Below, piece by piece: positions 13,201 through 28,200 of a stretch of 64,000 nt of DNA. How positions within the stretch are numbered: position 1 is the first letter of the stretch; every line of letters starts with the position of its first letter. The DNA lies in assembly GCA_008711295.1 (NCBI GenBank), contig VUYV01000783.1:1-64000 (forward strand). Reading direction: 5' to 3'. The DNA is from Anarhynchus alexandrinus (taxonomy: Eukaryota > Chordata > Aves > Charadriiformes > Charadriidae). A model generated the notes under the pieces. It had not been told where the DNA came from. It did no database searches and saw only the letters and a program-made list of their open reading frames with translations. The translations under genes were made by a program, and so were the position numbers.

Positions 13201-16200
13201 AACAGGTTGTGCATATGAACTGAGGTATCCTCACCAGTCCCAGCTCCAGGCATCTCCTGCCATTTCCACACGCACTTCATCACCAGTCTTTTTTCAATAT
13301 CTCAGTTTAAATGAGACAAACTTTTCAAAGAGGCAAAAGAGACAGAAAACAAGGCTTCAAATCTTCCTTTAGTCTCAGTTATTAATATGCCAAATTCAAT
13401 TGAAAAATCTATCATGTTATCTTGAGTCCTGAGGACTGAGAAAGGTCCAAATAGAGCATTTCAAGACGCACTGAATGAACTGCAGCTAGTAATTTGTTCA
13501 CTAAATCTAATCTAATCACTATCTAATCTAGGATTTTAGTGATTATACTCTGTTAACTCTTGGAAATGTGTGTATCCAAATGTATGCTTAAAGTAATTAA
13601 CTAATAAACGCACAAGATCCGTAGCAGAAAACAAGAACCAGCAAGACGACACGTTGCCGTTGCACAGCGTGAGAACCTGATTAACCGGAGTAAGAAGGAG
13701 CTACAGTGGGACCCTGCCCGCGGGCCGTCGGGCAGCCGAGCTCTGCAGTGTGGGTTTGACACCCGCGCTCCCTCGGATGCCCACTGAGCTGCTCTAACCC
13801 AAAGAGGCTGCAGGACAAAGCCAGCACCCCCTGAGCACGGCGGCTGCTCTGCTGCGCCTGACCCTGACCGGTGAGATTAAATTCTGCAACCGAAATCACG
13901 GAATCACGGAATCACGGAATCTTCAGAGTTGGAAGGGACCTCTAGAGATCATCCAGTCCCACTCCCCTGCCAAAGCAGGACTGCCCAGAGCACATCACTC
14001 AGGACTGCATCCAGGCGGGGCTTGGAAACCTCCAGAGAAGGGGACTCCCCCACCCCCCTGGGCAGCCTGTGCCACTGCTCTGCCACCCCAACCGGAAAGA
14101 AGTTTTTCTGTATATTTGAACGGAACCTCCTGTGTTCCAACTTGTGCCCGTTGCCCCTCGTCCTGTCACTGGGAACCACTGGAAAGAGTCTGGCTCCGTT
14201 CTCCTTCAACCCACCCTTTAGATGCCATAATAAGGTCTCCCCTTATCTGCAACAGCAAACCGGGGTCGGCAGACAAGAGCTGTACTTGGGAGCACCACCG
14301 GTGCTCAGAGGAGCTGGAGCCCAGGGAAGGAGCAGGTGAGATGGTCCAGGTTGAAAAAGCTGCTAGTGGGACTGTTCCTAAAGGAACATCAGTGGGTTGT
14401 AGGGAAGCTGAGGTGGGGAATGGAAGAGCCTCTCGGAGGATTTCCTCGTGCAAAGCGCACCCCTGCGATCCAGCAGCCTGCCCGGCAAGAGCGGGCACAG
14501 GAGCGGGGCACCGCTGGGCAGGACGCTGCCGAGAGCACTTGGCTCTGGCAGCTGGAGCACAAAGCAGGTCCAGGTCCAGGAAAGCTTGCAGGAGTTTAAG
14601 GACACTCTCCACAGAGCGCAAGAGCTCTCGATTCCCAGGTGAAAGAAATCAGGAAAGGAAGGTAAGAAATCAGGAAAGGCAGGTAAGTGACCAGCATGGC
14701 TGAGTCGAGACCTGCCGGTCAAACTAAAGGGCACGAAGGAAACACGCAGGCAGTGGCAGCAGGGACGGGCGTCCTGGGAAGAGTACAGGGACACTGCCCA
14801 CTTCTGTAAGGATGGGGTCAGGAAGGCCAAAGCACAGATGGAGCTGAACTTGGCAAGGGGCACAAAGAATAATAATAAGGGCTTCTACGGGTAGGCAGAA
14901 AAGGAAGGTCGAACAAAGCGTACCCCCCTGGTGCACCTGGGAAGATCATGGAACAGATCCTCCTAGAAGCCATGCTAAGGCACATGGAGGACAGGGAGGT
15001 GATTCGAGACAGCCATCATGGCTTTACCACAGCAAGTCCTGTCTGACCAACCTAGTGGCCTATCATGGAGTGACACCACCAGTGGACAAGGGAAGAGCTA
15101 CGGATGTCGTGTATCTGGACCTCTCTAAGGCCTTTGACATGGTTCTCCCCCACAACAACTCTCTCTCTAAATCAGAGATGAGGATGAGAAGTTGGTTGGA
15201 TGATGGCATCCAGAGGGTAGTGGTCAATGGCTCAATGTCCAGACGGAGACTGGTGACAAATGGTGTCCCTCAGGGGTCTGTACTGGGACCGGTACTGTTC
15301 AATATCTTAACCAGTGACATCAACGGTGGGATCGAGTGCACCCTCAGAAAGTTTGCAGACGACACCAAGCTGAGTGGTGCAGTTGATGCACCTGAGGGAC
15401 GGGATGCCATCCAGAAGGACCTGGACAAGCTGGAGAAGTGGGCCCATATGAACCTCATGAGGTTCAACAAAGCCAAGTGCAGGGTCCTGCTCCTGGGTCA
15501 GGGCAATCCCCAGTAACAATACAGGCTGAGGATGGAGGGATGGAGAGCAGCCCTGTCAAGAAGGGCTCGGGGGTGTTGAGGGGAGGGCACGCTGGCCATG
15601 AGGCAGCAATGTGCACTGGCAGCCCAGCGAGCCCCCGGCATCCCAGGCTGCATCCCCAGCAGCGTGGCCAGCAGGGTGAGGGGGGGATTGTGCCCCTCTG
15701 CCGTGCTCTGCTCTGCTCTGCTCTGGGGAGACCCCCCTGCAGTGCTGCCTCCAGCTCGGGGGGTCCCAACAGCAGAAGGACACGGAGCTGGTGGAGCGGG
15801 GCCAGAGGAGGCCCCGGAGGTGCTGCGAGGGCTGGAGCCCCTCTGCTGGGAGGACAGGCTGGGAGAGTTGGGGGGGTTCAGCCTGGAGAAGAGAAGGCTC
15901 CGCGGAGACCTCTGAGCCCCTTCCAGTGCCTAAAGGGGCTCCAGGAGAGCTGGGGAGGGACTCGGGATCAGGGAGGGGAGCCATGGGACAAGGGGGAATG
16001 GTTTGACACTGTCAGAGGGGAGACTGAGATGAGATATTGGGAAGAACTTCTCTGCTGTGCGGGCGGTGAGCCCCTGGCGCAGGTTGCCCTGAGAACCTGT
16101 GGCTGCCCCATCCCTGGAGGTGTTCAAGGCCAGGTTGGACGGGGCTCTGAGCAACCTGGGCTGGTGGGAGGTGGCCCTGCCCAGGGCAGGGGGTTGCACT

Positions 16201-19200
16201 AGATGGCCTTTAAAGGTCTCTTCCAACCCAAACTATTCTATGATTCTAGTTCATTTCTAAAGGAGTTTTTTCTCTTTGTTTTTGTCTTGTAACTATGGTT
16301 TCTCTTCATTCTGCTAAGAGAAGCTTAGGATGAAAAGCATTGCTAATGTTTTAATTGAAAACAAAGTATTCTGGCAAACCTCAGGCCGGTTACTTCTGTG
16401 AAAGCAATGAAGCCAAACAGGGCTGCGTTGTGGAATAAAACACCTGAGCTCCCATACCCAGAAGCGGTCCGAGATCCCCCATTCCTGCCAACCGCAGCCG
16501 TCTCTGCATCAGGTGTTATCCACGCACCCCCCAGAAGCCGGCAGCAAAGAGACAACTTGAGAGGACAGCCACCGTTGTCACACGATGCGGATGCTGCTCT
16601 ACAGCCTCGCAAAAGAAACAAAATGCGGAGGCTTCTCACATTTGCGGGGTGTCATGAGAACTGGAATTCACGTGGCGAGGGAAGGTGAGAAACCCCAGAG
16701 AGTGCTCAACATGAGCAGAAACAATCTCTCCACTCTGATACCAGAGTTAAAAAATAATAAAAAAAAATCTGTATTACTCCAGGACTTCAATTATCTTTTA
16801 GGAAAAGGAAGGATCTCTGTTCAAGTTGAGATGACAACAGGCTTGATATGAAAGTTTTCATGCAAGCTACTGGAGAGGAGGGTTACCATCTACACAGTGT
16901 TCCCATACAGACCTACAGCACCTACAGCACCGACAGCACACACTAACAGAAAATATCCGCCTGTGACAAACACCACTGTAAGTAGAACCTCATGGTCCTG
17001 TTTTTCAGCTGTAGGTGAAAACATTACAAGATGACATTTCATCTCCAATTTCATTCCAGTGCAAACGTATCATTTTCCACTAATCTCCAGTTGCCCATTC
17101 AATTCAAAGAGATGCCACCAGTTTGCTTAAAAAAAAAAAAAAGGTTTAAACCAACTAGATCAACAGATTTTAAACTGGGAAGGATGATAACTTTACAAAC
17201 CACAAGCCATTGGAGTTTCAACCATGTTTCCTCATCTAGCCACAACTGGCCGAACCAAAGTGCAACTTTTAGCTATGAAAATTGAAAGCAACAGAAAATA
17301 TATTGTGTACGAAGGTGAGTTTTTCAGGTTGTTAATCAAGTAATTGGACATGGGTACCTTGAATGCATTACGCCACAGCCAGCAGACAGACGGGACGCAG
17401 CACAGCCAAAGCAGGAGAGCAGCAAGCTCCCCGCGCCGCGGGCAGAGGGTTTTTTCCCAACAGGAAGCAGAAAGTTGAGAAAGCACTGTCGTGCACAGCA
17501 AGTATTTCTCCCCAATTACTTATTCCTGCTGCTATTTGTCCTCACATCGTATTGGGGCCACAGTCTGTACTGCTGCACACAGTCAAGAATAATTCTTTGT
17601 AAATACAATGATTTCCTCTCATTCTCCCGCTGCTCCCCAGTTGCCATCCTATGTTAAATATTGAGGATTGCCTTTCTCTTGTCTACATGCTAAACTATCG
17701 CTCAGGTTCGGGTTTAATTTTAGAAAAACGGTAACTTCTCAAGTATTTTTTTTACACCCTTAGAATGTACCTACAGGAAGCAACTGTGAATTTTTTCTTT
17801 TAATCTCTTTCAAAGACCGTTAATCTTTCCTAGAATATCTTCCCAGCGATCCTGCAGCACTGAAATGTGAACGATGGCAAATTGGGCTGCGACGGTTTAA
17901 GACGTGGCTCTTCTCTGGGCTCTCACCCCAGCAGAGGCAGGGGAAGGGGATGTGCTGCACTTCAGCTGCCCCAGTGCAGCTTAAAACCACTGCCAAAAGC
18001 AGCTTAAATGAAGACACCAGGCTTCGCGCTGAAGAGGGTGGGACCACACCGTATCTTCCTGTCGGCTCTGCTGTGAGCGCGGCACCACAAGCACAGGGTA
18101 TTTCACGGTGCAGCCAGTGCTGTTTGAAGTCCGTTAACTGGATTTAACTCCGCAGAAGAGCACTGCTCCCCGTGGGGACGTCCAGCTCGCCTGCGCCCCA
18201 GGGAACCGCTCCGTTCAGAAGAACTCAGCACAGGACAAGCATGCAGCACCCCCGCAGACGAGGCGTGAGGGGACTCTGGTGTGACCGGGCTGCAAACCCC
18301 CGTGTCTCCGGCAAACCTAGCACCGATGTCAGGAATACAAACGAGCTGTGCTAACAGCAGAAGAAAGAAAATGTTTCCCTCCTAATGGGGACAACTCGGA
18401 TGACAAGTCCCGGACCGTGGCTGCTGTCTGTCCTGGGACATGCTGGAGAGAGAAACCAAGAGTAAGCGCAGGTATTCTGGTGGCCCAGATGAGTTGGGCA
18501 AAGGTGCATCATCCTTCCCATCTACAACACAGACACCTCCCCGTCTGAACTGCTGGAATTTAAAACTTGGGCAGGGTTATATGACTTCTCTCCTTTAAAC
18601 GAAACAGTGAGCAAGGCGAGACCTCTGCTTTCTGGAAAACCTTGTGGGCTGCAGATAAGACTATTAATTTCCCTGTGTTGAATAGGATCATGGATAATGA
18701 CCCACAAATAATTTCTGCAGGGACATTTTTTCCCCCAGGTCAAGAGAGGAAGAAGAAAAGGTTATAGAAATTGAGAAAAGGATGAATCATTTTTATTAGG
18801 GATCTATACTGCAAAGTCTTTGAGACAGTAATACTGCATTCGCTGCCTTGAAAATCAGCAGAGCAGTCACAAACCGGGATGGGGATGAAGGGAACATTTG
18901 TGTTGCATAGGAGTGGCTGAAGAAGAAAGCTTTAGCTGCTGAAGGGCTGAATTTCTAAAACCTCAAGGGTTTGGGTTCCCCCCCTCCACTTTTGTACGAG
19001 GAAGGAGAGTAAATGGTGTTTGTAATTATCCAAGCTGCTGAAGATCTGGCCACACAGAAAGGAGCAGTTGGTGTCAGAGCTTATTTGCAACATCCCTGGT
19101 AGACTCATCCCTAGAGACACGGTGGATAAAAGAGCATTGCTAATAGCAGTGCTGCTCTGCCTAAAAGGAGAGTAGATTTACTACAGCGATTTTGTAAAGG

Positions 19201-22200
19201 ATGGCTGAGAAATTAAGAACAGCACTTATGCACTACAGCTTTTTCTACCTTTGCTAAATACCAAGCACTGGCAATACCATCATTTATTTATTCCTTCTCT
19301 TGAAATCTTAGTTGGACATCTGCCCGTAGTCCCATCACTTTACTGATCAACCTGAAAGCTCCAGGTTAAAAATTCAGTGTAAAAGTATTCCCAACCAAGG
19401 AAAGACTGAGGTTTTCAAAGTATCTAGGAGAGAGCAGGCTTGACTTGGCAGCAAAGCAGCCTTTCCTCTCTGCATGCACAGTGTCCCTGCAGGCCCTTAA
19501 AGAAGGTACAGAGTAGTAGGCAAGAAAACTCTAAGACCTTTTGGAAGAGAGTGTTTCCACCCTGTGTTTGTATCCTCTCTGGTTTCAGGTCTTACCAGAT
19601 TCCCATATCTGAGAGTCCTGGCTGATGGGCCAGGTGAGCATCTCCAGGCAAAGAAGGAGAGGAGCACTGTTTCAGACAGACTTGGGACAAGGACGTTCAA
19701 AAAAGTCCCGGAGAAGCTGAAGAAGGCCAAAGCCAAAAAAAACCAAAATCACAAGATCGAAAAGACTTTGGGTTCCTGGAGATGGTGCAATGAGGGATGG
19801 CGCCTGAATAGAGAACGCTTATGGAAGTTTGTGGCATCATTTTCTTCAGACAGTAGAGGGCCGGAGGAGGGTTTACTACCAGTAACTGTCTCCCTTTCGG
19901 CTGTTATGGTCAAATATTGCGACGTGCTGAAGGGATGGAGCAAAGGCGCTGTTAGTTCAGTATTTAACATTGGCCACATCATCATCTGACATGGCATTCA
20001 GAGAGGCAGAAAGCCTCCTTGCCCCACAGCCTTCGGGGGCAAACAGCCTCCCCACGCCTTGCCAAGCCCTCCCAGCCCCACAGGGACGTGCTATGAGCTC
20101 TTCTGCCTCCGCCTGCCCGGCGGCACAGCCTGCGCCTTCGTCCCTAAGGGTCTCCTGGCACGCTTCTGCTGAATTCAGTGGGAAAAACATGGTTTCCACG
20201 ATTGCTGGCTGGCCAGGAGGCAGGGACATCAAGCAGCGATTCTTACCCCCGTTGCAGGGTGCCTGTCCAGCCTCCCGCTGGCTCTCGGGGCTGTCCCCTG
20301 CACGCAGGGAGTGCGCAGCAGCCCGGTCTGCAGCAGCTCCCTGCTCCCCAGCGGAGGAATCCCACATTCACAGCATTACTCCATGTCTCGGAGACCAGGT
20401 CGCAACACCGCTGGCCCCCGTGGCACATGGCTTTGCCGTGGGAAGCTTGGCCACATCTGCGGATCTCCCTAGCCAGCTGGAGGGAATGTGGGGTCCCGTA
20501 ATTCCCAGGCACCAATAGATTCACAGATGGGTTTGGATGCAATAACCGTATGGAAGGCTTCTGCGCTTCAAGAGAAAGGCTTCCGGGCAGCCTGCAAGTA
20601 GGCTTTAAGAGCAGACATAATGAAGAGGGCAGCTCCTACCAACCCAATCAGGCTCCATCCAGAACTGTAGGCACAGCAGCCAGTGCTTGAACTAGCTCAC
20701 CCTCGGTGTAAGGGAAGTCCAAATCACCAAGGGTCTTCCCCATTCTGGAGGAAGATATTCCAGACTTCTGTAAAGACTTTGACACAGTCACTCACACCAT
20801 CCTTCTCTCTAAATCAGAACGATATATATTTGATGGGTGGGCTGTTTGGTGGATAAGGAATTGGTTGGCTGGTCGCATCCAGAGGGTAGTGGTCAATAGC
20901 TCAATGTCCAGATGGAGATTGGTGACAAGCGGTGTCCCTCAGGGGTCCATATTGGGACCGGTACTGTTTAATTTCTTCATCAGTGACATAGACAGTGGGA
21001 TTGAGTGCACCCTCAGCAAGTTTGCAGGCAACACCAAGCTGAGGGGAGCTTTAGACTAGATGTGATGAAGAAATGTTTTACGCTGAGGGTGGTGAGACAC
21101 TGGCCCAGGTTGTCCAGAGAGGTGGTGGAAACATTCCAGGCCAGGTTGGACAGGGCTTTGAGCAACCTGATCAAGTGGAAGATGTCCCTACCCACGGCAG
21201 GGGGTTGGACTAGATGGCCTTTAACAGTCCCTCGCCACCCAAACCATTCTATGATTCTATCATTCTATATTAAGTATTAAATTAATGTCCTCCTTTCTCT
21301 CTACACCCTTTCCCTGCTTCCACAGGGACTGGCAAGAAGATGGTGTCCTGCAACAAGACTTCACTTGCTTCATCCTCAGCAACTCCCTCCGTTCCCAGCT
21401 TTCCTGTGTCCAGTGAGTCCCAGTGTCCTTCCCAGCGCAGGCAAACCAACAGCCGCCTCCTTTGATTAACCTCGCGCTGCACACGCTCATTTTAGCAGAC
21501 CTCCCGTGTTGCAGACTGGGACTTGGTTAAGCCCCTTGAATATAAAACTACAAGACAAAACGTCCTTCCATCCATCACCCTTCGCCAGCTAACATAAAGA
21601 CAGAGCAGGAAGGATGCAGAACAATTGCATTTTTACTTTACCATTCACCAAAATAAAACACTATCCTGCACATATGTATATTTATTTTCTCCCAGGACAA
21701 GATGGTACAAAAACGGATCACAACTGACACACGTCAATCACACTCCTTAACATACTCCCGTAAAGGGCAGTATGAAAACTCGTAGTGGAAAGCAAACAAA
21801 TCTGAGGAAAATAATTCGCTTTCTCTCTGCCCAATACCCTAAAGTTCAGATAAAAATGCACTGGGCTCTTAACAACAGCAAAAAAGCATAGATAGGGAAG
21901 AGGGAGAAGCCTCTCGTAAAGGAGTCAGACACCACGAAGAGGCAGTACTTGTACACCATTACTGCTGTTGGGTTGTTAACACTGAGGGTACTGCTGTTGA
22001 CGCCTTGTGACGATCAGCATTACAAAACAGACACCACTGATGGTACTAAGACCTCTACCAGGAGGTAGAGAGGCAAGTGTCCTTTCTCATCCTCCTTTTC
22101 CACATGGGCTTTGCACGCAGAACTCTAACCTAAGGGTCCATCCGTATGTGCTGCCATGGTACAGATGTTTACTTTAAAAAAAGAAAAAAAAATCGCTAGA

Positions 22201-25200
22201 CTAAAGAGAAATAGCCCAAATATATTTATGTTTATAAAAGAGATATTTGTTAAGCCTCTTCCAAACCAACTTTAAGGTATACATATTAGAATAACTATCT
22301 TTGCTGCTTTGTGCAGCGTTTAAAATGTACCATCAGTGCGATTTTACATGGGAACACTCCGAAGGGTTGTTAAAATATCCTCTTCCAACCGCAACTGTGC
22401 TGGTTGAAGACACTGCCTCCCCCAGCCATCCTCCACTGTTTGTTCATCACCCTACACTTGGAGGGCCTCCACCCCGGCGTGCCGGCTCAGCTCTTTACGG
22501 GAGTCTCGCCTAACATTTTTCAGTAAAAATGAGCCACTTTATTTTCCAAAACTTCAGTTAACTGAATGATTAGGTACTTGAGATAACTAATTTATCTTCT
22601 TGCAGAGGAACAGAAGGCAGGCAGGTTGGAAGCAGAAGTCCATGATAAATTCCAGAAACTTTTCCTTGACAGGAATTGCCGTGTGCCTTCTCTGCTTGAG
22701 CTCCACCACATCAGAAAGGCAGTACAACCACATACAATGCCTCCAAACTCAGTGTCTCAGCTATATATCCAAAGAAGCTCTACAGGTGATGAAACAATAA
22801 ACAGAGCTAGAGAAAACCACGTTATAGCAGGGCCCCTACGCTTTGATGAGTCCACCTGAAGAGTCCTTGATAAGGAGTCTAAGGTCCTACCACTATCAGA
22901 AAGGCCACTTGCATGATTTCCCCTCAAGCAATGCAAAGCAACAACAACAGTGACACCCACCAAGCTGCAGATCCATGAAGAGACCACAAAGAACAGAGCT
23001 GCCCACGCTTCACTCAGGGGTGGGCACCGCTCTGACAGTACAGCAGTATCACCACTCTGCACACAGGCAGCACCGAACTGTACCAACATGACTGACCGCC
23101 GATACTCTCACGAGACCACACGGTCCATGAGGCTGCTCTCACGCTCTGCCACATAGGGTCCCTGCCTCCTCTTCCTCTTTCATCCAGCAACTCAGGAAAT
23201 TCTAGTTGAGCAAACAAGCAGTTACTACAGAAACACCCATGTCCAAAACAAAGCAAAATGGGTACATCAAAGAGGGATGGAGAAGGGAGTTTGAGATGCT
23301 TTTTCTTTCCTAGTCTAACTCTGTATTCATTACTATTATGGCCAGAAGTGAAATAGTTAAAAAAAAAAAAAGACAAATGTATTTTATTTTCTGACTTCGA
23401 GACCATCAGCTCATATTTCTCATACTTTGTACGCAGATCCATGAGAGGCTCAGGTCCTGAAAAGCATCACCAAGACTGTCCTAAGCATGAGACCAACACA
23501 GCGGACTGTCCTCCTCAAGCTGAACCCCGAGGGATGGTGTTCAGCCTGCACACATGAGTGTGGGTACGTGAACCCCCACCACGGTTAATGGAGACGTGGT
23601 GGACAACTCAGCGGAGCGCAGCTGAGCTCACCTGCAGCAGCCTGCGGGCGCGACTCAGCCGCCCCAGTGAGACCCCCTCCGGCACCGCAGGCGCCGGTCC
23701 CACCCGACCTCCAGGCGCGGCAGGAGGCAGCTCTCCTGCCAGCCCTGCACCAACCCTGCCGGCTCCACGCCGACGTCTCGGACTCCCCGGTGTGAAGTGC
23801 CCAGTCCAGGCGACCAACTCCAACCTCGGGGCCGGACGTGGAAACGTGTCTGGGTGCCCTTCACCGCAGTCTGGAAATCTTGCCAAGGGAACGGGAACCA
23901 TGCAGCGGCGCTTGCATTTACGTGTCTGAACACGGAAGCTAAGGACAGCCCACAATTCTCCTTTAGTGCTGGATGAGCCTGGGAAATTAAAGGGCAGGAA
24001 TTTGCCAGTAATGGGGCAAAAAGACATGGAAGGAAAGCTGAAGGACAGAAAAGTCCGTGTGCTCATCCCAGAGATCCCTTCAGTCCTACAAGCAAGACAT
24101 GGCATCCAGTAAAAAACCCCTGGAAATGACTCACCAGCCACATGATGGGAGCAAAACCGAGATGTTCCGGCCCATTCTGGAGCATTCTCAGTGAATGACC
24201 CGATGGGCACTTCCCTGACCCAGAGGTGAGATAACGATCTTGGCTGAGAAATAGGTAGAGCAATTAGGAAGACGTTACACTAAGAACACAAGCAAATTAT
24301 TCCAAAGAGGGAAACACAGTGCAAATGCACTGTGTCAGAAGTAATTAAACCCATTTGACAAAGAATGTGAGGAAGATTTTTTTCTTCCTCTTTGCTCATT
24401 GCAAAAATGCTAAGAGATTGGATAGCAAGAAAAAGGATGTGGACTGCTTTTACTGGTAATAAGAATTGTGATATAATTGTCAGTACCAAAATCTATAGAC
24501 AATTACACCATTTTAGAATATTAAGGAGGAAGGATGCCTTATTGTTACGAGAATGAGAAAGTACTGAGTGGGCAATGAGGACCAGAGAAAGAGTTTACAT
24601 TAAAATCCCATCATCTACCGTATGGCCACTGATTATTCAGAATAGGACTTTGAATGCATGTGGATTAGTGTCTGAAGTTAAAAGGGCCTTCATAAGATTT
24701 TGTTACAGAACACTAAAGAAAAAATGCATTAACATCTTAGTGTTTATCTCCAGGTTGTATAAACCATCATTTGCACTATCACAACTTCACCACGAAGGAA
24801 AATGCTGGGTGTCCTGTCCAACAAGCAACAAAATATCACTTCATTTTCTAAAAAGGAGAAAACTGATCACTTTTCTATAGACACTGTTTCACTCTAACAT
24901 AAGGGAATGCTACTTTGGAACTCAATATAATGAATAAAAATCTGCTAAATACTTGACTGCTGTCTAGTCAACTAGGGATGACGTGGAAAGAAGAAAGTCC
25001 CAACTACGCAGGTGAATATTTGATGATTCCTAAGGAATCGACCAAGGGAAATTAGATTAGGTAATCGATCACAGGAAATGTGGGAGGATTAAAATTAAGA
25101 AGATAAAGGAGAAGGTGACTGGGAAGTCTTAAAGAACAACAACTTGTACATCACCCTCCTTATCCTCTCCCTAAAGATCTTCCTGGTGCAAAAAAAGGTA

Positions 25201-28200
25201 AATTTTAATGCATTTTGAAATATTGGGACATTCAAAAAGGCCAGAAGGAAAGCAGTGTCAGGCCGATGTTCAAAAAGGGGCAAGCAAAACGATCCACGGA
25301 ACTACAAGTCAGAGAAATAACACCAATCCCGGCAAAATGCTGGGAAAATTGATCTGGAATTTAATTGACACAGCATTAAAGAATACCTGTATTATTAACA
25401 TCACCCAATCAAGCTTTACAGTAAATAGGTCTTCCTACGCAAACGTAATTCCTTTCCTTGGTAAATTACAAGTCTGATTGATGCAGATAGCTGTATTGAT
25501 GTAAGACTCACGCCCGGCTGAGTCCTACATGACATTAAAAATGAGTGGTATAAAATGTCACCCAGGCACATTCCAAATGAACAAAAATCCAGCTGAAGAG
25601 CAGCAGTCAGAGAGGTCACTGGGGAACGTGGCCGACCACGTGGGCGCTGAAGAGGCTCATCAGGGTGTCAGACTTGACTCTATTCTAGATCCTCGACAAT
25701 TATCCTAAGTAAATGCAGATCTCTGACCAGATTTGTAGATGCCACACGGCTCGGAAGAGTGCTGGGAGCAATCGGGGCTGGGCAATCCCAGGACCAGGAA
25801 CCATCGGCGTGGAAGCCCTGCAGGATGATGCCTTTGACACACTGTGCATCGGGGAGGAGATGCGCTGCCCTGGGTGGCTGCACCCTGCGGTCAGGGCTCT
25901 GTGCAGTGCTCCTGCCCGAGGCCAACGGGACCTCCCCAGACGCGCTGCTGCCGGTGGCGGCGGGGGGAGCAGCACGCTCCCACCACACACTTTCCACCGT
26001 CCAACCCGGGCTGGGTGGGAAGTCAATGGGAAGGAAAACAACTTCCCCAAAACAATGCTCCCAAGCAAGGAACTGCTTAGTGGTTCCACTTCGTTCAGCC
26101 CAGTAGCCCCAGTGAAGGTTACTGGGCTGGAGGACAAGTCTTATGAGGAACGACTGAGGGACCTGGGGGTGTCCAGCCTGGAGAAGAGGAGGCTGAAGGG
26201 AGACCTTCTCACTCTCTACAGCTCCCTGAAAGGAGGTTATAGAGAGGTGGGGGCTGACCTCTTCTCCCTGGTGACAAGTGATAGGACAAGAGGAAATGGG
26301 TTCAAGTTATGCCAGGTGAGGTTTAGATTGGATATTAGGAAAAAATTTTTCACTGAAAGGATTATCAAAAATTGGAACAGGCTGCCCAGGGAGGGGATGG
26401 GTTCGCCATCCCTGGAGGTGTTTAAAAAAAGGGTAGAGGTGGTGCCTGGGGACATGGTTTAGAAGTGATTTTGTCAGGTTAGGTTAATGGTTGGACTTGA
26501 TGATCCTAAGGGGCCCTTCCAACCCCAACAATTCTACGATTCTATGATTCTAAGGTGGGCACAGGACACAGCGCAGGAGGAGGAACAGGGAGGGGCATCC
26601 TCCCGGCCCCTCCATCTAGCAGGACGTAACATGGGGTCCCATCCCAGAGCCGCGCAGTCGCCCCCATCCCAAAGGCCACCCCGGGAGGCCGGAGAGGAGG
26701 GACCTGCAGGAAGAGCTGCGCCTGCCCGGGACGGGTGGCACTGGCAGGCAGCATGCGGTCTGGTACCTGCGTTCTTAAAAACCTCTTAAAAATGGAGTAG
26801 TGACATATAAGCCACAAAAATGACAGGAAAACTGGAGAAAATACCTTCAAATGAAAGACTGGAGGAGTTTGGCCTCTTTAATTAAGGAAAGGAAGATTGA
26901 ATGTTGACTTGATTACCATGTATAAATACCTTCATGTGAAGGCATACCAGGTACTGAAGTGCTCTTTAATCTAGAAGATAAAGTATAACGACAGCTGGAA
27001 GCTGAAGCATACAAATTTAAATGAGAGATGAATTTTAAACCGTGAGGGTGATTAACCAAATAACGAAGGAAAGGCAGGGATCTTCTGTTCCCTGAATCAA
27101 GATTGATGACTTTCTGGAAAACATGTTTAAGCTTTGCTTAGTGAACACACACACACGCACACTCGGAGGGTGAAGAGCATCCTGCAAGATACAGGAGGTC
27201 AGGTCGGATGGTACAACAGCTCCATCTGGTCTTAAATTCCAGGAATCCATGAATACTAAACAGCAGTTTTATGTCATTCTTTCATGTTCAAGAAACAGAT
27301 TGTAAAGCAAGCAGTAATGAACTGGTTTTGCACAAGAATTAGGACTCCAGAAGTGAGGTGCCCAAGACTCCCTCTGCTCTAACAGTCTATTTTCGCACCT
27401 CACAGCATCCACTCTGGTTTTGCCCTCAGTTCTGAACTGGATCCAAATGACTATTTGGGTCAGGTGTTTTTCCTTCTTCCCCCTCTACACTTAAGAGTCT
27501 TTTCAGTACTCAAGAGCCTGCTCCCATAAGCCTCTACCCTTCTGTGAAATAACATAAAATCATAAAATCATAGAATGGTTTAGGTTGGAAGGGACCTTGA
27601 AGATCATCGAGTTCCAACCCCCCTGCCATAGGCAGAGACACCTCCCACCAGCCCAGGTTGCCCAAGGCCACGTCCAGCCTGGCCTTGAACACCTCCAGGG
27701 ATGGGGCCTCAACAACCTCTCTGGGCAACCTGTGCCAGTGCCTCACCACCCTCACAGTGAAAAACTTCTTCCTCATGTTCAATCTAAACCTGCCCTCTTC
27801 CAGTTTTAAGCCATTCCCCCTCGTCCTATCACTCCATGCCCCACTAAAAAGTCCCTCCCCAGCTCTCCTGGAGCCCCTTTAGGGACTGGAAGGCCGCAAG
27901 AAGATCTCCCCGGAGCCTTCTCTTCTCCAGGCTGAACAGCCCCAACTCTTTCAGCCTCTCCTCATAGCAGAGGTGCTCCAGCCCTCGCATCATCCTCGTG
28001 GCTCTCCTCTGGACATGCTCCAGCAATCTGGGTTCAAGGAAACCATCTGGGTTCAAACCTTACCAGATCCAAAACTCTCACAGCATCTTTTCAAGCACAA
28101 CACTGCACTTTGCAATATAATATACTCTGGAAAGCCGAATCAGCCTTAGAAGAGTAGATGACTTTCTTTATAAGGAAATATCCCTCAAAACACTTGTAAG

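Noticed and set aside
15438..16202. 254-codon plus-strand open frame
   Set aside because: A shifted reading of the GC-rich CR1 C-terminal region and 3' UTR; the true CR1 frame is different.
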